Assembly: GCA_002551355.1 (NCBI GenBank)
Contig: NTHE01000006.1
Coordinates: 105,408-169,407, forward strand
From: Streptomyces sp. man185
GTDB taxonomy: Bacteria; Actinomycetota; Actinomycetes; Streptomycetales; Streptomycetaceae
Direction of reading: 5' to 3'
DNA: 64,000 nt
Made by a program: the position numbers and the translations under genes. The notes under the pieces were generated by a model, which saw nothing but the letters and a program-made list of their open reading frames with translations, made no database searches and had not been told where the DNA came from. Below are positions 46,335 to 55,733 of this stretch, piece by piece (position 1 is the first letter of the stretch; each line of letters opens with the position of its first letter).

Positions 46335-48916
46335 CCGTCTGGAAGACCTCCGTGCGCAACTTCCTCGCGCACAAGGGCCGGATGGCCCTCTCCGCCGTGG
46401 CGGTGCTGCTGTCCGTGGCGTTCGTCTGCGGCACGCTCGTGTTCACCGACACGATGAACACCACCTTCGACAAGCTCTTCGCCGTCTCCTCGCCCGACGT
46501 CACCGTCAGCCCGAAGGACGCGGACGGGAGCGACGAGCAGCCCGACAGCGGCAAGCCGGCCTCGCTGCCCGCCTCCGCCGTCCAGCAGGTCGAGAAGGCC
46601 GAGGGGGTGGAGCGGGCCGAGGGTGCCGTGATGTCCATGGCGGTCACGGTCGTCGACAGCGAGAACAAGAACATGGGCTCCGAGACCGGCGCCCCCACCA
46701 TCGCGAGCAACTGGACCGAGAACGACCTGCGTTCGATGGAGATCACCTCCGGGAACGCACCCCGCGGTCCCACCGAGGTGATGATCGACGCCGACACCGC
46801 GAGGAAGCACAAGCTCAAGATCGGCGACGAGCTGCGCACCATCGCCGCCACCGGTGACCTCAAGGCGAAGATCAGCGGAATCGCGTCCTTCACCGTCACC
46901 AACCCGGGCGCGGCCATCGTCTACCTCGACACCGCCACCGCGCAGAAGCTCCTGCTGGGCGGCCCCGACGTCTTCACCCAGGTCCTGGTGACGGCCGAGA
47001 GCGGCGTCGGCGACACCCAGCTCAAGAAGAACGTGGCCGCAGCCCTCGACGGCTCGACCGCGTACAAGCTCCAGACGCAGCAGGAGGCCGCCGACGCCAA
47101 CAAGGACTCCATGGGCGCCTTCCTGGACGTCATGAAGTACGCGATGCTCGGCTTCGCCGGGATCGCCTTCCTCGTCGGCATCTTCCTCATCGTCAACACC
47201 TTCTCGATGCTGGTCGCCCAGCGCACCCGCGAGATCGGCCTGATGCGGGCCATCGGCTCCAGCCGCAAGCAGGTCAACCGGTCCGTCCTCCTGGAGGCCG
47301 TCCTCCTCGGCATCGTCGGCTCCGCGCTCGGCGTCGCGGCCGGCGTCGGACTCGCCGTCGGGCTGATGAAGCTGATGGGCGCCGTGGGCATGGAGCTGTC
47401 CACCGACGACCTCACCGTCGCCTGGACCACCCCGACGACCGGCCTCGTGCTCGGTGTCGTCGTCACCGTCCTCGCCGCGTACGTCCCGGCCCGCCGGGCC
47501 GGCAAGGTCTCCCCGATGGCCGCGCTGCGCGACGCCGGGACCCCCGCCGACGGCCGGTCCGGGTGGATCAGGGCCGGTATCGGCCTGTTCCTGACGGCCG
47601 CGGGCGGTGCGGCCCTGGGGGCGACGACCCAGGCCGACAAGGCCACCGAAGGCTCCGTGTTCCTCGCCCTCGGCGTGCTGCTGACCCTCATCGGCTTCAT
47701 CGTGATCGGCCCGCTCCTGGCCGGCGTCGTGGTGCGCGGACTGAGCGTCGTCGTTCTGCGGCTCTTCGGCCCGGTCGGCCGGCTGGCCGAGCGCAACGCC
47801 CTGCGCAACCCCCGGCGTACGGGAGCGACCGGCGCGGCCCTGATGATCGGGCTCGCCCTGGTGGCCTGCCTGTCCGTCGTCGGGTCCTCCATGGTGGCCT
47901 CGGCCACCGAGGAGCTCGACAAGTCGGTCGGCGCGGACTTCATCGTCCAGGACAGCAGCACCGGCCGCCCGATCGTGCCCCAGGCCGCCGACGCCGTACG
48001 CGCCGTCCCCGGCCTGGAGCACATGACCGACTACACCTTCGTCAAGGCGAAGGTCACCGCCCCGAACGGCAAGACCGAGGACGAGGGGATCACCGCCGCC
48101 GACCCGACGTACCAGCAGGACGTCCGCCGCACGGTCATCTCCGGTGACCTCGCGAAGGCGTACGGCAAGGACGCCATGTCCGTCGGCGACGGTTACGCCG
48201 AGCGGCACGGGATCAAGGTCGGGGACACGATCACCGTCGCGTTCAAGGCGGGTGAGACCGCGAAGCTCAAGGTCGCGGCCATCACATCCGACGACACCAA
48301 CATCGACCGCGGCGCGATGTACACCAACCTCACGACCGCGGCGTCCTACGTCCCGGCCGAGCGGATGCCGCAGAACGTGGTCATGTTCGCCAAGGCGGAG
48401 GAGGGCAAGGAGAAGGAGGCGTACGCGGCCCTCAAGAGCGCCATCGCCGAGTACCCGGTCTACAAGGTGCAGAACCAGGCCGACTTCAAGGAGCAACTGA
48501 AGGACCAGATCGGCCAGTTGCTGAACATCGTGTACGGCCTGCTCGCCCTGGCGATCATCGTCGCGGTGCTCGGGGTGGTGAACACCCTCGCCCTGTCCGT
48601 CGTCGAGCGGACCCGCGAGATCGGCCTGATGCGCGCCATCGGGCTCTCCCGCCGCCAACTGCGCCGCATGATCCGGCTGGAGTCCGTCGTCATCGCCCTC
48701 TTCGGGGCGCTGCTCGGACTCGGACTCGGGATGGGCTGGGGCACCGCGGCCCAGAAGCTGCTGGCCCTGGAGGGGCTTGAGGTCCTGGAGATCCCGTGGC
48801 CGACGATCCTCACGGTCTTCGCCTGCTCGGCTCTCGTCGGACTGTTCGCCGCTCTGGTCCCGGCCTTCCGGGCGGGCCGGATGAACGTCCTGAACGCCAT
48901 CGCGACGGACGGGTGA
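46331..48916 (+). CDS. ABC transporter permease with two FtsX domains
   Basis: An 861-residue membrane protein: one N-terminal helix, a MacB-like periplasmic/external domain, a first FtsX core (about 275-420, with TREIGLMRAIGSSRKQV and RRAGKVSPMAALRDAG), a helix pair, a second external domain, and a second FtsX core at the C-terminus (TREIGLMRAIGLSRRQL, FRAGRMNVLNAIATDG). The internal duplication means one permease can pair with an ATPase dimer. Likely a lipoprotein, peptide or antibiotic exporter. A strong terminator follows at 48974-49007. Confidence 0.93.
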   Translation: MTVWKTSVRNFLAHKGRMALSAVAVLLSVAFVCGTLVFTDTMNTTFDKLFAVSSPDVTVSPKDADGSDEQPDSGKPASLPASAVQQVEKAEGVERAEGAVMSMAVTVVDSENKNMGSETGAPTIASNWTENDLRSMEITSGNAPRGPTEVMIDADTARKHKLKIGDELRTIAATGDLKAKISGIASFTVTNPGAAIVYLDTATAQKLLLGGPDVFTQVLVTAESGVGDTQLKKNVAAALDGSTAYKLQTQQEAADANKDSMGAFLDVMKYAMLGFAGIAFLVGIFLIVNTFSMLVAQRTREIGLMRAIGSSRKQVNRSVLLEAVLLGIVGSALGVAAGVGLAVGLMKLMGAVGMELSTDDLTVAWTTPTTGLVLGVVVTVLAAYVPARRAGKVSPMAALRDAGTPADGRSGWIRAGIGLFLTAAGGAALGATTQADKATEGSVFLALGVLLTLIGFIVIGPLLAGVVVRGLSVVVLRLFGPVGRLAERNALRNPRRTGATGAALMIGLALVACLSVVGSSMVASATEELDKSVGADFIVQDSSTGRPIVPQAADAVRAVPGLEHMTDYTFVKAKVTAPNGKTEDEGITAADPTYQQDVRRTVISGDLAKAYGKDAMSVGDGYAERHGIKVGDTITVAFKAGETAKLKVAAITSDDTNIDRGAMYTNLTTAASYVPAERMPQNVVMFAKAEEGKEKEAYAALKSAIAEYPVYKVQNQADFKEQLKDQIGQLLNIVYGLLALAIIVAVLGVVNTLALSVVERTREIGLMRAIGLSRRQLRRMIRLESVVIALFGALLGLGLGMGWGTAAQKLLALEGLEVLEIPWPTILTVFACSALVGLFAALVPAFRAGRMNVLNAIATDG

Positions 48917-48973
48917 GCACGCACCCGCCCGGCGGGGGGTGAGCCCGAGGGCGTCACCGTAGGATGACCGGCA

Positions 48974-49007
48974 GGCCCCGGGACGTTCCTCCAAACGTCC
49001 CGGGGCC
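48974..49007 (+). terminator. Terminator after the ABC exporter operon
   Basis: Perfect 14-bp arms GGCCCCGGGACGTT (48974-48987) and AACGTCCCGGGGCC (48994-49007), 6-nt loop. Confidence 0.85.
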
Positions 49008-49047
49008 GAGCCCGTTCCCCGCCCCGGGCCGCCGGTCACGGCGGACC

Positions 49048-49097
49048 GTGTCAGCTTGCTGCGCAGGGCGGTGCACTCCCGTGCAGCAAGCTGACAC
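49048..49097. repeat. Long perfect inverted repeat, 15-bp arms
   Basis: GTGTCAGCTTGCTGC (49048-49062) and GCAGCAAGCTGACAC (49083-49097) flank a 20-bp spacer. It lies between the ABC terminator and the small secreted protein gene. It could be an operator, a hairpin RNA or the scar of a mobile element. Confidence 0.8.
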
Positions 49098-49188
49098 CGC
49101 GGCCTCTCTTGTGGCGCGTTCCGCGCTGGCATCGTCGTGCGTGCCGGGACGCCCCCCCGGCTCCGACGTCACTGTCAAAGGGGAACAC

Positions 49189-49437
49189 GTGTCAAGGTCT
49201 CCGCTTGCGCAGAAGCAGCGCCACCCGGCCAGAGCCGCCGCCCTCGTCACCGGTATCGCCCTCGCCGCCCTCGCCCTCTCCACCGGCGCCGCATCGGCCA
49301 CCACCCCCACCGGCCCGCCCCCCGCCGCCGACCACGTCGCCCGGACCGTCTGCACGGAGCCGGCGGTCCTCATCGGCCAACTGCTCCCGGAATCCCCACC
49401 CGTTCAGGTGCGCAGGCTGGTCAACGGCTGGGACTAG
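49189..49437 (+). CDS. Small secreted protein (Sec signal peptide)
   Basis: An 82-residue product. Residues 1-30 form a Sec signal: basic KQRHPARAA, a hydrophobic core, and ASA before TTPTGPPP. The mature peptide of about 50 residues is Pro-rich with one Cys (RTVCTEPAVLIGQLLPES). GTG 49189 has AAAGGGG 5 bases upstream. No family recognised. It is followed after two bases by the start of a truncated regulator fragment. Confidence 0.55.
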   Translation: MSRSPLAQKQRHPARAAALVTGIALAALALSTGAASATTPTGPPPAADHVARTVCTEPAVLIGQLLPESPPVQVRRLVNGWD

Positions 49438-49439
49438 CG

Positions 49440-49660
49440 GTGGCTAGCCCAGCAGACGCGGCGGAACCCGCGGAAGGGGCAGGGGAGTCAGGTCGCCTCT
49501 CGGGGCCGCCGTCCCTGAAGCGGTTCCAGTTCCTGGGTCCACTGGCCCTCGCGGACGGTCCCGACACCGTCGTCCTCCAGCCCTCCAAGCACGCCAATCT
49601 GCTCGCCGCGCTGCTCCTGCACGCCAACTCCACGCTCCCCGCGCAGTACTTGCAGCGCGC
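49440..49660 (+). pseudogene. Truncated SARP/AfsR-like regulator N-terminus
   Basis: From GTG 49440 the product has an acidic lead, then KRFQFLGPLALADGPDTVV and LQPSKHANLLAALLLHAN, the start of a winged-helix DNA-binding domain of SARP/AfsR (BTAD-linked) regulators. The homology ends near QYLQRAV at about 49660, where the sequence switches to an unrelated peptidase fragment. The recognition helix and BTAD domain are missing, so it cannot be a functional SARP. Confidence 0.55.
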
Positions 49661-50142
49661 GGTGCGGAGCGAATCACCATGCGGGCGTTCACCGGAGAGG
49701 CGCTCGACCGGCTGGCCGCCGCAGCCGAACGCGTCGTCCGGGCCGAGGCCGCCGCGTCCGGAGCTCCACGCGCGCCCGATTTCACCGTCACCGCCTGCTC
49801 GCCCTGTGCCCCGACCCGGCCCTGACCGCCCGGGTACGCCGGGCCCACGAGGCGCTGCTCGGGCCCGGCCGGGTGCTGGACCTCGCCGGGTCGGCGGCCA
49901 CCGAGGGCCTCCCGCACTTCGCGGCGGGCGGGGCCCCGGCCGCCTACTGGATGCTCGGGACCACCGGGGCGGGCCCCTGGCGGGCGGCCCGCGCCGGAGG
50001 CGAACCCGTACCGCCCAACCACGCCCCCGGCTTCGCTCCCGACGTCAGGGCCGCCCTGCGCGTCGGCATCACGGCCCTGGCGGCGGCGGCCCGGCAGGCG
50101 CTGGCCCCGGGGCCCGCCGGGGACCGGGAGGCGACGTCATGA
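49661..50142 (+). pseudogene. M20 amidohydrolase remnant, 3-prime part with frameshift
   Basis: First piece (frame of 49679) reads AERITMRAFTGEALDRLAA and AAASGAPRAPDFTVT, then hits a stop near 49823. After a frame change, a second piece reads PALTARVRRAHEALLGPG, APAAYWMLGTTGAG and PNHAPGFAPDVRAALRVG, the C-terminal half of M20-family amidohydrolases. The metal-binding N-terminal half is absent. A decayed gene fused by deletion to the SARP fragment. Confidence 0.65.
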
Positions 50143-50405
50143 CGGCAGCCGGCCGTACCGGCGGGACCGGGGTGGCCGACGTCGTCGTCGTCCGCCGCGA
50201 CCGGGCGGCCCCGACCGGGTGGACCACCGTCGTACGGCTGCTGGGGCTGCTTCCCGGGCACTGGGCCTGCCACCCCGAGGTGGACCAGGACCGGGTGGTC
50301 CTGCGGATCGAGCTGGTCGGGGCGACGGACGCGTCGGCGGTACGGCGGGTGGTGACCTGCGTCCTGGCGGACACGGCCCTGCGCGGCTGGACCGAGGAGC
50401 GGTAG
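50139..50405 (+). CDS. Small conserved-looking hypothetical protein
   Basis: An 88-residue product starting MTAAGRTGGTGVADVVVVRR, with TGWTTVVRLLGLLPG and VVLRIELVGATDASAVRRVV. Predicted alternating strands and helices with a length suggesting an ACT-like or small ligand-binding fold, but no family is recognised. ATG 50139 overlaps the end of the amidohydrolase remnant (ATGA), so it may once have been coupled to that gene. Codon bias is normal. Confidence 0.45.
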   Translation: MTAAGRTGGTGVADVVVVRRDRAAPTGWTTVVRLLGLLPGHWACHPEVDQDRVVLRIELVGATDASAVRRVVTCVLADTALRGWTEER

Positions 50406-50451
50406 GCCAGGGGGTCCACAGGTCCACGAGGCCCACGGGGCCATGGGGGCT

Positions 50452-50483
50452 CACGGGTCCACGGGTCCACGGGTCCACGGGCC
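50452..50483 (+). repeat. 8-bp microsatellite-like repeat
   Basis: CACGGGTC is repeated tandemly three to four times in the gap between the small hypothetical gene and the convergent LuxR-type gene. Confidence 0.7.
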
Positions 50484-50535
50484 CGTGGGGCCGTGTATAC
50501 GTGGGGCCACAGGCCACTCGGGCCCCCTCCTGCGG

Positions 50536-51528
50536 TCAGATCCAGCCGCGTTCGCGGGCCAGCAGCGCGGCCTGCGCCCGGCTGGCCGCCCCGAGCGTCT
50601 GCATCAGGTCGGCGACGTGCCGCCGGTAGGTCCGCACCGACACCCCCAGCTCCCGCGCGCCCGCCTCGTCCTTGCCCACCGTGCACATCGACACGAGCAC
50701 CCGCCGCTCGATGCCGGAGGGGCGGGGGACGGCGGCGTCCTCACCGCTCTGCGCGCCGCCGACCGCCCGGGACAGGTCGTCGGCCTGGTCCCAGATCCGT
50801 TCGAACAGGGAGATGATGTTGGAGACCAGGCCGCTGCGATGGGCCAGGAGCGCGCCCCGCGCGGTGTCGCGCGGGTCCAGCGGGACGAGCGCCGCCCGGC
50901 GGTCGTAGACGAGGAGCCGCTCCGTGGTGTCCCGCGTCACCCGGATCGACGCCCCGTGCTCCGCCAGCTCGCGCAGATAGGCGGCGGTCGGCGGGTCCTG
51001 GAGCGCCACGCTGGAGACGACGTTGCGGATCCGCACCCCGCGCCGCAGACAGCGCAGATCCAGCGGACGGGACCGGGCGATGTTCTCCGCCGACAGCCGG
51101 GTGTACGGCTCCACGGACAGGATCTCGTCCCGGGCGAAGAACGCGAGGTCGTCGATCCGGTTACGGATCTGGGCGAGCCCCTCCAACTGCTCGATGCCCT
51201 GCGGAGGGGGCGTCCGGGCCCCCTGCTCCGCGCGTAGACCGTCAATGACGTGCCGCGACCGGGTAACGCGCTGCAACTCCCGATGGAGCGCGGCCAGCCG
51301 TATGTCGACCAGCCGGGCGAGCGCCACTTCGGGGTCGGCCGGGAAGATCCGCCGCTCCGCGTCCTCGGTGTGCAGCAGCCCCAGCTTCTGGAGCCGGGCG
51401 ATCCGGGCGCGGGCCTCCCGGGGCCGGGAGTGCAGCAGGAGGTGGAGGTCGTCGGCGCGGGTGCCGGGGTTGCGCAGGAAGTGCCGGTAGATCTCTTCCT
51501 CGGCCTCCGGGACGCCGAAGACAGACAT
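50536..51528 (-). CDS. LuxR-type regulator with N-terminal TrmB-like winged helix
   Basis: A 330-residue regulator. The N-terminus (AEEEIYRHFLRNPGTRADDL then ARIARLQKLGLLHT) is a TrmB-like winged helix, a middle domain of about 200 residues follows, and the C-terminus is a LuxR helix-turn-helix (CTVGKDEAGARELGVSVRT, then HVADLMQTLGAASRAQAA). This arrangement is common in Streptomyces regulators of unknown ligand. ATG 51528 (MSVFGVPEAEEE) is chosen where homology begins; the frame is open much further upstream. Targets unknown. Confidence 0.8.
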   Translation of the reverse strand: MSVFGVPEAEEEIYRHFLRNPGTRADDLHLLLHSRPREARARIARLQKLGLLHTEDAERRIFPADPEVALARLVDIRLAALHRELQRVTRSRHVIDGLRAEQGARTPPPQGIEQLEGLAQIRNRIDDLAFFARDEILSVEPYTRLSAENIARSRPLDLRCLRRGVRIRNVVSSVALQDPPTAAYLRELAEHGASIRVTRDTTERLLVYDRRAALVPLDPRDTARGALLAHRSGLVSNIISLFERIWDQADDLSRAVGGAQSGEDAAVPRPSGIERRVLVSMCTVGKDEAGARELGVSVRTYRRHVADLMQTLGAASRAQAALLARERGWI

Positions 51529-52064
51529 CTCGTTCTCGCCCACGTACGCCCCCGATGCCTGATGCCGTGGGGTCGTGCACCGAGGGGGATCTCCCCGCGC
51601 CGCTCGCCCCCGCCGCTGCCCGCTCCGCCCGTGCCGTTGACCGTGCTCGGTACTGCCTGTGCGACCCGCTGCTCGATGCACTGGTCCGAGTGCCCGTGTA
51701 ATGGTCGGGCAAAGACTAGACGCTGGGATCACTCCTGTGAGGATCCCCGGCACAACTGTGTGCGATGCGGAGATGAACGGTGTGCGACCGTCGGTGAACG
51801 GTGCGGCCGGTGCGACGGGCGGCGGAGAGCGCCGAGCAGCGGCAGGACGGGCGGCGAGGAGGCGGTGTGCGTCGCCCGCTCGCCTGTTGCGGGCGCGGCT
51901 GTCACCCCCGGGTCGTAACCTGGAACCCCCGGCGCGTCCCACGTGTCGGGCCCTTCGCGTTGCCCGGGCAGCAGCCGGCTGTCCCGGGCCGCCGGACTGC
52001 CACCCGCGCCACCCCCGGCCCCACCACTGAACCACCCCTGATCTGATCCCCGGACGGAAACTTC
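51529..52064. other. Intergenic region between LuxR-type gene and mfd
   Basis: A 536-bp divergent region. I see no supported gene, although frames are open on both strands as expected at this G+C content. It should contain promoters for both flanking genes. mfd has only a weak ribosome site. No repeat or palindrome stands out beyond short imperfect ones. Confidence 0.5.
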
Positions 52065-55000
52065 ATGAGTCTGCACGGTCTGCTGGATGTCGTCGTTACG
52101 GACCCGGCGCTCGCCGAGGCGGTGAAGGCCGCCGGAGACGGGCACCGCGCCCATGTCGACCTGGTGGGCCCGCCCGGCGCGCGCCCGTTCGCCGTGGCCG
52201 CGCTGGCCCGGCAGACCGGCCGGACCGTACTGGCCGTCACGGCGACGGGCCGGGAGGCCGAGGACCTGGCCGCCGCCCTGCGCACCCTGCTGCCGCCGGA
52301 CACGATCGCGGAGTACCCGTCCTGGGAGACCCTGCCGCACGAACGGCTCTCGCCCCGCTCGGACACGGTGGGCCGGCGGCTCGCCGTGCTGCGGCGCCTG
52401 GCTCACCCGCGCGAGGACGACCCGGAGACCGGCCCGGTCTCCGTGGTCGTCGCGCCGATCCGCTCCGTGCTCCAGCCGCAGGTCAAGGGGCTCGGCGAGC
52501 TGGAGCCGGTGGCGCTGACCGGCGGGCAGAGCGCGGACCTGGGGGAGGTGGTGGACGCGCTGGCGGCTGCCGCGTACTCCCGGGTCGAACTGGTCGAGAA
52601 GCGCGGTGAGTTCGCCGTGCGCGGTGGCATCCTGGACGTCTTCCCGCCGACCGAGGAGCACCCCCTTCGGGTGGAGTTCTGGGGCGACGAGGTCGAGGAG
52701 ATCCGCTACTTCAAGATCGCCGACCAGCGGTCCCTGGAGGTCGCCGCGCACGGGCTGTGGGCCCCGCCCTGCCGCGAGCTGCTGCTGACCGACCAGGTAC
52801 GGGAGCGGGCCGCCGCCCTCGCGGAGGCCCACCCGGAGCTGGGCGAGCTGCTCGGCAAGATCGCGGAGGGCATCGCGGTCGAGGGCATGGAGTCCCTGGC
52901 CCCGGTGCTGGTCGACGACATGGAGCTGCTGCTCGACGTCCTGCCGAAGGACGCGATGGCGATCGTCTGCGACCCGGAGCGGGTCCGCACCCGGGCTGCC
53001 GACCTGGTCGCCACGAGTCAGGAGTTCCTCCAGGCGTCGTGGGCGGCGAGCGCGGGCGGCGGCGAGGCCCCGATCGACGTGGGCGCGGCCTCGCTGTGGG
53101 GCATCGCGGACGTCCGGGACCGGGCCCGTGAGCTGGGGATGATGTGGTGGTCGATCTCCCCGTTCGCGGCCGACGCCGCCGACCACGACGACGACACGCT
53201 CCAGCTCTCCATGCACGCCCCGGAGGCGTACCGGGGTGACACCGCCCGCGCGCTCGCCGACACCAAGGGGTGGCTGTCCGACGGCTGGCGCACGGTGTAC
53301 GTGACGGAGGGCCAGGGGCTCGCCTCCCGTACGGTCGAGGTGCTGGGCGGCGAGGGCATCGCGGCCCGCCTCGACGCGGACCTGACGGACATCACCCCGT
53401 CCCTGGTGCACGTCTCCTGCGGTGCCATCGAGCAGGGGTTCGTCGACCCGGCGCTGAAGCTCGCCGTGCTCACCGAGACGGACCTGACCGGCCAGCGGAC
53501 CGCCACCAAGGACCTGGGCCGGATGCCGGCCCGCCGCAGGAAGACGATCGACCCCCTGACGCTGGAGGTCGGCGACTACATCGTCCACGAGCAGCACGGC
53601 GTCGGCCGGTACGTGGAGATGGTCCAGCGCACGGTCCAGGGCGCGACCCGCGAGTATCTCCTCGTCGAGTACGCCCCTGCCAAGCGCGGCCAGCCGGGCG
53701 ACCGCCTCTACATCCCGACCGACCAGCTGGAGCAGGTCACCAAGTACGTCGGCGGCGAGGCCCCGACGCTGCACCGGCTCGGCGGCGCGGACTGGACGAA
53801 GACGAAGCAGCGGGCGAAGAAGGCGGTCAAGGAGATCGCCGCCGACCTGATCAAGCTGTACTCGGCCCGGATGGCGGCTCCCGGCCATGCCTTCGGCTCG
53901 GACACCCCCTGGCAGCGGGAGCTGGAGGACGCCTTCCCGTACGCGGAGACGCCCGACCAGCTGTCCACGATCGCCGAGGTCAAGGAGGACATGGAGAAGA
54001 CGGTCCCGATGGACCGCCTGATCTGCGGCGACGTCGGCTACGGCAAGACGGAGATCGCGGTCCGGGCCGCGTTCAAGGCGGTGCAGGACGGCAAGCAGGT
54101 AGCGGTCCTGGTCCCCACCACCCTCCTCGTCCAGCAGCACTACGGCACGTTCACCGAGCGCTACTCGCAATTCCCGGTCAACGTACGCGCGCTGAGCCGC
54201 TTCCAGTCCGAAACAGAATCCAAGGCAACGCTCGAAGGCCTCAAGGACGGCTCGGTCGACCTGGTCATCGGCACCCACCGCCTGTTCTCCTCCGAGACGA
54301 AGTTCAAGGACCTCGGCCTGGTCATCGTGGACGAGGAGCAGCGCTTCGGCGTCGAGCACAAGGAGCAGCTGAAGAAGCTCCGTGCGAACGTCGACGTCCT
54401 CACCATGTCCGCGACCCCCATCCCCCGTACGCTCGAAATGGCGGTGACGGGCATCCGCGAGATGTCCACGATCACCACCCCGCCGGAGGAGCGCCACCCG
54501 GTGCTCACCTTCGTCGGCCCGTACGAGGAGAAGCAGATCGGCGCGGCCGTCCGCCGTGAACTGCTGCGCGAGGGCCAGGTCTTCTACATCCACAACCGGG
54601 TCGAGTCCATCGACCGGGCGGCCGCCCGCCTCCGCGAGATCATCCCGGAGGCCCGGATCGCCACGGCCCACGGCCAGATGTCCGAAGCCGCCCTGGAACA
54701 GGTGGTGGTGGACTTCTGGGAGAAGAAGTTCGACGTCCTGGTCTCCACGACGATCGTCGAGTCCGGCATCGACATCTCCAACGCCAACACCCTGATCGTG
54801 GAGCGCGGCGACAACTTCGGTCTCTCCCAACTCCACCAGCTGCGCGGCCGGGTGGGCCGAGGCCGCGACCGGGGCTACGCCTACTTCCTCTACCCCCCGG
54901 AGAAGCCCCTGACGGAGACGGCCCACGAACGCCTGGCCACCATCGCTCAGCACACGGAGATGGGTGCGGGCATGTACGTGGCGATGAAGGACCTGGAGAT

Positions 55001-55598
55001 CCGCGGCGCGGGCAACCTGCTGGGCGGCGAGCAGTCCGGCCACATCGCGGGCGTCGGCTTCGACCTGTACGTCCGCATGGTCGGCGAGGCGGTCGCGGAC
55101 TACCGGGCCCAGATGGAGGGCGGCGTCGAGGAGGAGCCCCCGCTGGAGGTCAAGATCGAGCTCCCGGTCGACGCGCACGTCCCGCACGACTACGCCCCCG
55201 GCGAGCGGCTGCGCCTCCAGGCGTACCGCGCGATCGCCGCGGCCTCTTCGGAGGACGACATCCGCGCGGTCCGCGAGGAACTGACCGACCGCTACGGCCC
55301 TCTGCCCGAACCGGTCGAGAACCTCCTCCTGGTCGCCGGCCTGCGCATGCTGGCCCGCGCGTGCGGAGTCGGCGAGATCGTCCTCCAGGGCTCCAACATC
55401 CGCTTCGCTCCGGTGGAGTTGCGGGAGTCCCAGGAACTGCGCCTGAAGCGCCTGCACCCCAAGACGGTCATCAAGCCGACCGCCCACCAGATCCTGGTGC
55501 CGCGCCCGACGACCGGCAAGATCGGCGGCAAGCCGGTCATCGGCCGCGAACTGCTGGCGTGGACAGGGGAGTTCCTGACGACGATCCTGGGGTCGTAG
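52065..55598 (+). CDS. mfd: Transcription-repair coupling factor
   Basis: A 1177-residue DNA translocase that displaces RNA polymerase stalled at lesions and recruits UvrA. N-terminal UvrB-homology region (YPSWETLPHERLSP, RGGILDVFPPTEEHP), RNA-polymerase-interaction domain (GDYIVHEQHGVGRY), RecG-like motor with Walker A GDVGYGKTE (about 655-663), DEEQRFGVEHKEQL (about 756) and QLRGRVGRGRDRGYAY, and a C-terminal TRCF domain. Length is normal. A strong terminator follows. Confidence 0.97.
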   Translation: MSLHGLLDVVVTDPALAEAVKAAGDGHRAHVDLVGPPGARPFAVAALARQTGRTVLAVTATGREAEDLAAALRTLLPPDTIAEYPSWETLPHERLSPRSDTVGRRLAVLRRLAHPREDDPETGPVSVVVAPIRSVLQPQVKGLGELEPVALTGGQSADLGEVVDALAAAAYSRVELVEKRGEFAVRGGILDVFPPTEEHPLRVEFWGDEVEEIRYFKIADQRSLEVAAHGLWAPPCRELLLTDQVRERAAALAEAHPELGELLGKIAEGIAVEGMESLAPVLVDDMELLLDVLPKDAMAIVCDPERVRTRAADLVATSQEFLQASWAASAGGGEAPIDVGAASLWGIADVRDRARELGMMWWSISPFAADAADHDDDTLQLSMHAPEAYRGDTARALADTKGWLSDGWRTVYVTEGQGLASRTVEVLGGEGIAARLDADLTDITPSLVHVSCGAIEQGFVDPALKLAVLTETDLTGQRTATKDLGRMPARRRKTIDPLTLEVGDYIVHEQHGVGRYVEMVQRTVQGATREYLLVEYAPAKRGQPGDRLYIPTDQLEQVTKYVGGEAPTLHRLGGADWTKTKQRAKKAVKEIAADLIKLYSARMAAPGHAFGSDTPWQRELEDAFPYAETPDQLSTIAEVKEDMEKTVPMDRLICGDVGYGKTEIAVRAAFKAVQDGKQVAVLVPTTLLVQQHYGTFTERYSQFPVNVRALSRFQSETESKATLEGLKDGSVDLVIGTHRLFSSETKFKDLGLVIVDEEQRFGVEHKEQLKKLRANVDVLTMSATPIPRTLEMAVTGIREMSTITTPPEERHPVLTFVGPYEEKQIGAAVRRELLREGQVFYIHNRVESIDRAAARLREIIPEARIATAHGQMSEAALEQVVVDFWEKKFDVLVSTTIVESGIDISNANTLIVERGDNFGLSQLHQLRGRVGRGRDRGYAYFLYPPEKPLTETAHERLATIAQHTEMGAGMYVAMKDLEIRGAGNLLGGEQSGHIAGVGFDLYVRMVGEAVADYRAQMEGGVEEEPPLEVKIELPVDAHVPHDYAPGERLRLQAYRAIAAASSEDDIRAVREELTDRYGPLPEPVENLLLVAGLRMLARACGVGEIVLQGSNIRFAPVELRESQELRLKRLHPKTVIKPTAHQILVPRPTTGKIGGKPVIGRELLAWTGEFLTTILGS

Positions 55599-55617
55599 GG
55601 CCGGGTTCGCCGGTTCG

Positions 55618-55663
55618 CGGCGCGTCGGCCCTGCCGGGCTTCCGGCGGGGCCGACGCGCCGCG
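55618..55663 (+). terminator. Terminator after mfd
   Basis: A 21-bp stem from 55618-55638 and 55643-55663 with a single G-T pair and loop GCTT, 20 bases after the mfd stop. Confidence 0.9.
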
Positions 55664-55733
55664 GGGGACGGCCGGAGCGCGGTGGGCCGTTCGGGCCCAG
55701 TCCGTGCGAGTTCACGCCCGAGAGCGGCTGAGG

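Noticed and set aside
46214..49132. 972-residue minus-strand frame across the ABC permease
   Set aside because: Antisense shadow; the plus strand has clear FtsX domains and a stop-start overlap with its ATPase.
51690..51750. Short imperfect inverted repeats between the LuxR-type gene and mfd
   Set aside because: Arms of about five bases are expected by chance at this composition.
51729..55715. 1328-residue minus-strand frame
   Set aside because: It is antisense to mfd over its whole useful length and reads as Val/Asp/Gly/Arg low complexity, typical of high-G+C shadows.
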